Shown: positions 56,749 to 64,000 of the stretch, one piece after another
Layout of the letters: each line of letters starts with the position of its first letter
Numbering within the stretch: the stretch's first letter is position 1
Assembly: GCF_019059575.1 (NCBI RefSeq)
Contig: NW_024881995.1
Span: 433,110-497,109, forward strand
Origin: Amphibalanus amphitrite
Taxonomy: Eukaryota; Arthropoda; Thecostraca; Balanomorpha; Balanidae
Direction: 5' to 3'
DNA: 64,000 bases
Notes under the pieces: model-generated
Database searches by the model: none
Seen by the model: only the letters and a program-made list of their open reading frames with translations
What the model was told of the DNA's origin: nothing
Program-made: the position numbers and the translations under genes

Positions 56749-57648
56749 AACGTTTTCTCCAACGATCTTAGCTTATATGTCAACAGCGATGTCAACACCA
56801 CGCAATACGCCGATGGCGATGACACACAGATCCTGGTTACCGGACGCAAATGTGACATTGCGCAACTCGTTCAGCGCATGGAATCGGCTCTGTGCACTTT
56901 GTTTCAGTGGTTCGCTCAAAATCAGATGAAAGTAAACTCTAGTAAGACTCAACTGATTGTACTCGGCACTCGTCAAATGCTACTCGGTCTACCAAAAATG
57001 TGTATCAATGTAAACGGTGTGATTGTAGAAGAGATTTCGCGAGTCAAAAATTTAGGCGTAGTAATGGACAGACACTTGACTTACGAACCGCATGTCAACC
57101 AGTTGGTAGCGAAGTGTACTGGCTTATTGGTCGGCCTCAGTCATGCGAGACATCGTATCCCCCATGAGGTACTACCAGCGCTCGTGGATGGACTAGTGAT
57201 TTCCCTGATTCGCTATTGCATCTCTGTATACGGAAACTCTACCGCTCACTCATTGTCGCGTGTGCAGAAACTACTTAACTTTTGCGCAAGAGTGGTCTCA
57301 GGACGGCGTAGACGTGAGCACGTAAGCGATGTACTGGCTGAGTTGAACTGGTTACCTGCCCAGGACCTCGTAATGTACCGCACATTGTGTTTAATCAAAG
57401 CCGTCCTGACCCATGGACAGCCGAGCGGCTCCGCTGGCCTGTTTCGTACCGCGCTGAGTGTGAGATCGAGGTCGACCAGACAGGATGACCTTCTTGTTTT
57501 GCCACGTGTCAAAACCGAGTCTGGCAAGCGAAGGTTTGCCTATCGAGCCGCCAGCGCGTTCAATGCCATGCCGCGCGACATTAGGGAGACCCGCATATCG
57601 GCGTTCAGAGGGACCGTCAAGAAATACTTGAGCGCGGCGCGGCGGTGA
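56749..57648 (+). pseudogene. LINE pol: second half of the RT and C-terminus
   Basis: Continues the LINE at single-codon precision from 41261. Starts in the NVFSNDLSLYV segment, then the catalytic box, which reads YADGDDT: two extra residues (GGCGAT, about 56815-56820) split the usual YADD. Then the KNLGVVMDRHL region, thumb, a VRSRSTRQDDLLVLPR segment and a stop at 57646-57648. Otherwise open over 300 codons. The disrupted box should abolish polymerisation. Confidence 0.88.
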
Positions 57649-57827
57649 ACGCACATATATGTACGCACAGGAGCTTTTATTGTGATCTTAGCACTCCCAC
57701 TTTTGTTTTACATGTTTTAAGTGTCTTTTACCCATATCGCGTCTTTTACCGGTTAAGTGTCTTTTGCCCATATTGTTGACGCGAGCACATGAAAAACCAG
57801 TGATTATCTGGATGAGCTTTAAATATA

Positions 57828-57852
57828 TTCTGATTCTGATTCTGATTCTGAG
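57828..57852. repeat. (ATTCTG)n LINE 3' tail
   Basis: Four to five ATTCTG units end the LINE 3' untranslated region (57649-57827). Short octamer-like tails of this kind are typical of CR1-group LINEs. Confidence 0.85.
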
Positions 57853-57863
57853 TTTGGTTTATG

Positions 57864-58061
57864 ATTAGACATGATGAGACATGAGACATGAGACATGACC
57901 ACTGACAGTTAGCCATTAGCTGCACATCAGGTGGTGTCGTCATGATTCTGTGAAATTTTCTTGCAGTTTTGGCGCGCTTGTCAGAGCAAAAGACATTCCC
58001 ACTTTTCCTCCATGGCTATATGATGGTGAGGCCACAAAGCTGACCAGACATCGATCTGGCG
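57864..58061. other. no gene recognised
   Basis: Has a GACATGAGACATGA short repeat (57870-57900). Otherwise anonymous up to the isolated fold-back element end. Confidence 0.45.
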
Positions 58062-58083
58062 GAACATCGATCTGCCCCCGAGT
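58062..58083. mobile_element. isolated end of the GTAC fold-back family
   Basis: Reads GAACATCGATCTGCCCCCGAGT and is followed at once by GTAC (58084-58087), as at 56744/56745. The other end of this copy is not found. Confidence 0.75.
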
Positions 58084-58409
58084 GTACGAAACATAAGAAA
58101 AGTTGGTACTGCTACTCGCTACTCTACTCATATCTATAAAGGCTAAGCAATACGCAACTTGTAGGAAACAAGCTTTAGGGTTGGCAGGACTGCAAATTTA
58201 GATTTAGAGACAAGGATGCTTGACAAGGTGATCCTAGGTGTCCTAGGATAAGTTTGGAAACGGGATGCACCATTCGATGCGTTTTAAGTTTCGCGTCGCT
58301 ACGTGCCTCTCTTTGCTTTTATTTTGTTCTTTTTTTTCTTTTTTTTTTGCATGCATGATCAGTATCTGCTTTTGGGGTTTTCGATCAGTCAATCCGTCCC
58401 CGTCCCCCC

Positions 58410-60031
58410 TGGGGCATTCCACGATAGATCGTACCAGGCCCGTCACCCTCATCTCTCAGATTTGAATGAAAATTGGTACTAGGGGTAATCATAGGCTCCA
58501 AAAACACCTGCCAAAATATCAGACTTCTCAGATGAAAACTTTTTGAGCTACATTGCATAATATTTTCTAAACTTAAGATTGTAAGGGTGAGTTTGATGAG
58601 CTATAACTCAAAAACGAGCTAAGAAAGCAACAAACGGTAAACAGCTTTGAACTAACGAAGAATCAAAGATTAATACAGCTTTTTTTAAATTGGAAAGAAA
58701 AGCTTTACATATTGAAAAAAGTCGTAATATATTTTTTTATTGTCTATAACGGCCCTTGGAACCAAATTTTTTGTCATTTTTATTTCTACAAAATAAATTT
58801 CAGGTCATTTAAAATCGAAATGCAAAAAATTACAAAGGTGTTCTTTCTATAAGTTCCTCATTTTAATGCATACAAAATGGGTCGGTATGACCCCAGCTCG
58901 CCGTTTCGCATCTAATGGAGCTAGAACCTTGCAGAAAAAAACGAGCATGTGCGCTGTTACAAGATGCATCGAATGATACCACATTTTAAGGTCTCGGGTT
59001 CATTGGTGACCCCTGAGGTCATTTCAAGTGACCCAAATTACGGGTCCAGTTTTTGGTAGATAACTTCGCACCAAATGGTCGCAGAGCCGCGATTTTAGCA
59101 TCTTTGTGTTTGCCTAGTTCCGGCGCGTCGAATGGTATACTGTTTGTTCTTGTGAGGTCAGCTTAAGTCGCTGACCTCGGGTCAGCACACTGCCGTGTAT
59201 TTGGATCCGCTTCCCGACCGGGCGGCCCAGCCGGCAGCCAGCCCCCGGGCATCACGTGATCGCCCGAGTCCGCCGCAAAGCCAACCAGCGCGGCGCTGGA
59301 CAAACAGCGCCGCCATAGCAGATGGTTAATAGTCGGGTCAGGCCACGAAGCTGGGTGAATGAGATCATATTGCACATCATTCGATTTGCAAGGTCTTCCC
59401 GAGTCCATTGGTAGCTTTCCCATCCCTCTAGCTCAATTTGATCGAGAGTTATTGACGAAAAACTCTTATGACCCTAGTGACGTACGAATGACGTCACGCA
59501 AGGTCAACAATGCAAACATGAGGCAAAAATGACTTCAATTGGACTTTCAGTAACCAGTGGTGTCACTAGGGAGCTTTACCACGCCATTTGTTTAAGAAGA
59601 ACACCTTCTTAATTTTTTGCATACTACTTAATGATGATCCAAAAATGTTTTTAAGTAAATAAAAATTAAAAAAATTGGTCCCAAAGGCATAAAAATGCAA
59701 GTGAAAGGAAACTCGATGTGTTATTGTAGCGTTCTGTTATTGTCGGGTTCTGTTAGTGTTCCGTTATTGGTGCCTGTCGGCCCAGTGTGGCCTGACCGTG
59801 CCCGGGGGCTAAATGAGCGCGATCCCACTGACCCGGTCTGTAGGATGTTGCAACGCAAGATCCAAAACATGTTATACATTATAACTTAAAAACTACTCAT
59901 CTGATTAGCCGGAAATTGTCAAAGGAGGATTCAGAGCCCCTGGTTACCCCTTAGACCAATTATCGTTAAAATCCGAGAGATGAGTGTGTCAAATTGGAAA
60001 AAAGTGGTACGATCTATCGTGGAATGTCCCC
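58410..60031. mobile_element. second element of the GGGGCRTTCCACGA family, 1.6 kb
   Basis: Inverted ends GGGGCATTCCACGATAGATCGTACC (right end has one extra A after GGGG). Shares the end core with 46954-52729. It lies between C-runs, so no duplication can be read. The interior is AT-rich with AGGTCA near 58985-59035 and 59155-59185; no transposase. A hAT-like CAGTGGTGTCACTAGGG start at 59552 is unexplained. Confidence 0.75.
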
Positions 60032-60544
60032 CCCCCCCCCTATCAAAAACCCGTGGCGTCGCCCCTGGTTGTGTAGTAAGTCGTTTTTGGAAGGATCAAT
60101 CGATGAGTAGCGTTACGTGGTAAACTCTGTCGCAAGTTGCCCAATTTGCGACACAACTTACGAATTTGAAAAAGCAGTCGTAAGTTGTGTCATAAAATGA
60201 CCTTGCTTTGAAGAAGAGGTCACAGGTCACACGTCATTCGGGTCATGGACACGAAATTTACATGGTAGGTGTAAAATTGTTTAAACTTGAGATGCTGAAT
60301 ATTTGGTTGCAATCCCTTGACGCTAACGCGAGTAATAGAGCTTGAACCGACGTCGTCAATGGGGCCTCAATCAACGCCAGCGAGAGCGTTGAAAATGGTG
60401 CATAATATGTTATATTCACATTTCCTGGGGTATTTAGTTAGGGATATGAAGTAGCCACTAGCCTGACACCCATTCCATCAACTACTGGCGAATCCAGAAA
60501 GGCGATCTTGGACGAGGCGAGGGGCATCCCCCAAAAGATTCTCC

Positions 60545-60970
60545 CAATTCAAAAAACGACGTGTCCCAGATGACCCCCATGACCTCCAATTGAGCTCTGT
60601 GATGACCCCAGGTTGACGTCTGTGACCTGACGTGTCCCAGATGACCCCATGGCCTCTAATAGAGCTCTGTGATGACCCCAAGTTGACCTCTGTAGCCTGT
60701 CGTGTCCCAAACACCTCCGTGACCTCCAATTGAGCTCTCTCATGACTGCAAGCTGACCTCTGTGACCCGACGTGTCCCATAAGACCTATGTGACCTCTAA
60801 GTGACCTCACTGATGACCCCACGCTGACTTCTGGGACCTGACGTGTCCCAGATTACCTCCTTGATCTCCAATTGAGCTCTGTCATGACCCCAAGTTGACC
60901 TATGTGACCTGACGTGTCCCAGATGACCGCTGTAACCTCCCATTGTGACCTCCAGCTGCAGCTCTCTTAC
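60545..60970 (-). repeat. tandem ~65-bp TGACCTCTGTGACCT repeat, left arm
   Basis: About six units, reverse complement of those at 61840-62840, with more divergence. Confidence 0.85.
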
Positions 60971-61839
60971 ATCTCTGTGACCTCAAACTCTCTTAACTCA
61001 TTTCTTTTAAAGCAACGCTTCTAGATGCCCTTCAGTTAACATAGCCCGGTGAAGGACTGCTCCAGTTGTTTTTCAATAGAAAAACACAATTCTAACGAAT
61101 AGTGTTTGTCTAATGAAGAAACAACCTGCAGTTAGGAATCTCCTGTGATCGATTCATTTTTTTTTTTGGCAAATCACGTGAGCGTTAGCGATCACAAGTC
61201 ATCCAGTTGAGACAAAGAACATGCATGACCTGGCTGTCACATAAGCTCGCAAACCAGAGGGGCGAATGTTCCTTTATGCGTGATGGAATTTTTGACCTTA
61301 CTGACGCTTACTACGGGGTCAGCTAATCATGCAGCTTTTTAATTTATCGAGTAAAGCGGGTATTTAGCCGGGGGGATCCAGGGCGCCGCAAGTCCATCTA
61401 CGACACGTCGCAAGTTACGACACATATGCCGTCGCAAGTTGTGTCGTAGCGGAAAAGGAGGGATGTTGAGGAAAGAGGGGTTTGTCGGAGGATACGACAG
61501 AACGTAGCTGCGACGAGGCTTAAATGGAGTTCTATAGCCTTGGCTTAAATACCCGCTTTACTCGAGAATTTAAAAGGCTACACGATCAGCTGATCCCGTA
61601 GTAAACGTCAGTAAGGTCGAAAACTCTATCACGCATAAAGGAACATTCGCCTTTCTGGTTTGCGAGCTTATGAGACAGCAAGGTCAAGCATGTTCTCTGA
61701 TTCTGAAGCTTTGTATTAACTGGGTGACTTGTGGTTGCTAACGCCCACGTGATTTGCCTTAAAATTTGGGATCGATCACAGGAGATTCGTGGCTATAGGG
61801 CATCTAGAATCGATGCTTTAGAAGAAATGAGTTCCGAGA

Positions 61840-62840
61840 GTTTGAGGTCACAGAGAGGTAAGAAATTTGTAGATGGATGTCACAATTGGAGGTTACAGAG
61901 GTCATCTGGAACACGTCAGGTCACAGAGGTCAACTTGGGGTCATCACAGAGCTCAATTGGAGACCACGGAGGTAATCTGAGACACGTCAGGTCACAGAGG
62001 GCAGCTTGGGGGCACGTCAGGTCACAGAGGTCAACCTAGGGTCATCACAGAGCTCAAATGGAGGTCACGGAGGTCATCTGGGACACATCAAGTCACAGAG
62101 GTCAACTTGGGGTGATCACATAGCTCAATTGAAGGTTATTGGGGCCTGGGACACGTCAGGTCACAGAGGTCAGCTTGGTGCCATCAGAGAGGTCACTTAG
62201 AGGTCACAGAGGTCATATGGGACACGCCAGGTCACAGAGGTCAACTAAAGGTCATCAGAGAGCTCAATTGGAGGTCATCTGGGACACGTCAGGTCACAGA
62301 GGTCAGCTTGGAGTCATTAGAGAGCTCAATTGGAGGTCATCTGGGACACGTCAGGTAACAGAGGTCAACTTGGGGTCATCACAGAGCTCTATTGGAGGTC
62401 ATGAGGGTCATCTGGGACACGTCAGGTCACAGAGGTTAGCTTGGGGTCATCATAGAGGTCACTTAGAGGTTACAGAGGTCATATGGGACACGCCAGGTCA
62501 CAGAGGTCAAGTTGGGGTCATCACAGAGCTCAAAGGGAGGTCATCGGGGACACGTCAGGTCACAGAGGTCAGCTTGGAGTCATCAGAGAGCTCAATTGGA
62601 GGTCACGGAGGTCATCTGGGACACGCCAGGTCACAAAGGTCATGTTGGGGTCATCACATAGCTCTATTGGAGGTCATAGGGGTCATCTGGGACACGTCAG
62701 GTCACAGAGGTCAGCTTGGAGTCATCAGAGAGCTCAAAAGGATGTCACGGAGGTCATCTGGGACAGGTCAGGTCAAAAAGGTCAACTTGGGGTCATCACA
62801 GAGCTCATTAGAGGTCATCGGGGTCAGCTGGGACACGTCG
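61840..62840 (+). repeat. tandem ~65-70-bp AGGTCACAGAGGTCA repeat, right arm
   Basis: About fourteen units. Each has GGGACACGTCAGGTCACAGA, then GGTCAACTTGGGGTCATCA and an AGAGCTCAATTGGAGGTCA block. AGGTCA copies three bases apart recur in nearly every unit. Confidence 0.92.
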
Positions 62841-63540
62841 TTTTTGGAATTGGGAGAATATTTTGGGGGATGCCCCTTGCAACGTCCAAGACCGCCTTTC
62901 TGGATTCGCCAGTAGTTGCTGGAATGGTGTTAGGCTACTTCATATCCCCGAATACCCCAATAAATGTGAATATAACATATTATGCACCATTTTCAACACT
63001 CTCGCTGGCACGGATTGAGGCCTCATAGACGACCCGCCAGTTCAAGCTCTATAACTCGCGTTAGCGTCAACGGATTGCAACCAAATTTTCAGGATCTAAA
63101 GTTTAAACAATTTTACACCTACCATGTAAATTTCGTGACCATGACTCGGATGACCTGTGACCTGTGACCTCTTCCTCAAGGCAAGGTCAACTTGCGACAC
63201 AACTTACGACTGCTATTTCAAATTCGTAAGTTGTGTCGCAAATCAGGCTATTTGCGATAGACTTTACTACTTAAGTAACGCTACTCATCGATTGATCCCT
63301 TCAAAAACGACTTACTACACAACTTGCGACACGTCGCAGCTACGACGAGGCTTACGACGCTCTGGATCCCCCAGCTAAGCCTTGTCGCAGCCTTGTTCTG
63401 TCGTATCCTCCGACAACCCCCTCTTTCCTCAGCATCCCTCCTTTTTCGCTACGATACAACTTGCGACGGGAAGTAACTTGCGACACGTCGTAGGTGAACT
63501 TGCGACGCCTTGGATCCCCCCATTGGTATTGACCAGATGG

Positions 63541-63895
63541 GTGACGGCACGTGATCGCCTGAGGCGGTGGGGGGGGGGGTAAAAACATTTTCGTCATTTA
63601 ATGCTCAATGCAATCGCTGCGACTTTTTACAAAACCTTCTCCTCGTCGTTGTTTCTTGCTTTCAACGACTGGTCCACGAGTGATGATTATCCTCACGCAA
63701 GATAGGATGAATGGAGCTAGCAATTAAGCCAAAAAAAAACATATCGAAAACGTTACAAAACACTTCTTTTGAAGGAGATCAATTGGATGGTTTTGGAGCC
63801 TCGGTCGGGTAGTGCGCTACTATGATAATTACTATGATGACTGGGTTTTAAGATTGTCGTGTATGATTAAGGATTTGATATGTGATTCGTTGAAA
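63541..63895. other. no gene recognised
   Basis: A G-run at 63568-63580, otherwise anonymous. Confidence 0.4.
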
Positions 63896-63930
63896 GAGAA
63901 GAGAGATAGAGAGAGAGAGAGGAGAGAAGA

Positions 63931-63989
<59 letters not shown>

Positions 63990-64000
63990 AGAGAGAGAGA
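63896..64000. repeat. (GA)n microsatellite running off the window end
   Basis: GAGAGA with occasional AAG interruptions, open at the right edge. Confidence 0.95.

Larger units (their letters stand above)
36608..57856 (+). mobile_element. one CR1/Jockey-like LINE split into three pieces over 21 kb
   Basis: Own sequence: 36608-37174, 39890-41261 and 56749-57856, about 3 kb. The protein runs from endonuclease through RT to C-terminus in order, and the joint at GTAC (41260/56745) keeps the RT frame at single-codon precision. The 3' end has an (ATTCTG)n tail (57828-57852), like CR1 tails. A possible target duplication GTTTATG lies at 36601-36607 and 57857-57863. The 5' end is truncated inside the endonuclease. 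Confidence 0.85.
60069..63540. repeat. giant imperfect palindrome (~3.4 kb)
   Basis: 60069-61370 pairs with about 61545-63322 in inverse. Shared blocks include GTAGTAAGTCGTTTTTGGAAGG, CGCAAGTTG, GAATCCAGAAAGGCG and ATCTCCTGTGATCGAT. The right arm is longer because it has more tandem units. The unpaired centre (61371-61545) is a GGGGGGATCC...CGCAAGT piece that also appears at 63330-63525. Coding ORFs in it are repeat by-products. Probably a fold-back DNA element. Confidence 0.8.

Noticed and set aside
59552..60068. hAT-like ends CAGTGGTGTCACTAGGG and GGCGTCGCCCCTG taken as one element
   Set aside because: No 8-bp duplication, and the span crosses the end of the 58410-60031 element, which simple nesting does not allow.
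61731..63028. ORFs of up to 258 residues rich in SGHRGQLGVI repeats
   Set aside because: By-products of the tandem AGGTCA repeat; the same DNA is open in more than one frame.

Overview
The window is nuclear DNA of an animal, most likely an aquatic invertebrate (an arthropod or crustacean is plausible, but nothing here proves the clade). Reasons: a spliced exon of a mitochondrial metabolic enzyme, CR1/Jockey-like LINEs, three LTR retrotransposons, a Penelope-like element, piggyBac, mariner, hAT and Transib-like DNA elements, and dense microsatellites. The only host coding sequence I can support is one exon of D-2-hydroxyglutarate dehydrogenase on the minus strand at 9092-9285, with a donor GT that runs straight into a (GA)n tract. 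Almost everything else is mobile DNA, much of it nested.

Layout. 733-6342 is a TTAA-flanked DNA element interrupted by an LTR element (1015-5299), whose 3' LTR is split by a Penelope-like element (3322-5214). 6347-9090 is non-coding with simple repeats. 9427-11693 is a LINE fragment split by a hAT element (10107-11457). 11918-21478 is Gypsy element 1, with a GTAG direct repeat at its ends; it is split by a Harbinger-like element (13153-13940), a Transib-like fold-back element (17699-19068) and a LINE (19719-21390). 22170-24600 is a duplicated region with a hAT-type insertion, and 24762-25299 is a TTAA MITE. 25357-36578 is Gypsy element 2 (GTTAG repeats). It is broken by a 220-bp inversion at its 5' end and by about 6.9 kb of foreign DNA that holds a dead mariner, a satellite-carrying hAT-like unit and another TTAA MITE.

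36608-57856 is one CR1/Jockey-like LINE cut into three pieces: endonuclease, first half of the RT, second half of the RT. The cuts were made by an apparently intact piggyBac transposon (37175-39889) and by a 15.5-kb stack of a hAT element (41262-43396), an 11.4-kb GTAC-flanked element (43407-54850, with four further nested elements) and a GTAC-flanked fold-back element (54855-56744) whose arms carry tRNA-like pol III boxes. 58410-60031 is another long element of an unclassified GGGGC family. 60069 to about 63540 is a giant palindrome with tandem AGGTCA-rich repeats.

Themes. Target-site duplications and uninterrupted reading frames let many insertions be ordered in time. Several unrelated element families carry the same odd subterminal structure, a long G run and a long C run around a short palindrome. 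Many elements are full fold-backs, and AGGTCA/TGACCT motifs recur in elements of different families. The strongest candidates for something undescribed are the RSS-like Transib element, the GTAC-targeted elements, and the shared G/C hairpins. All calls come from reading the sequence by eye; no alignments or searches were run.
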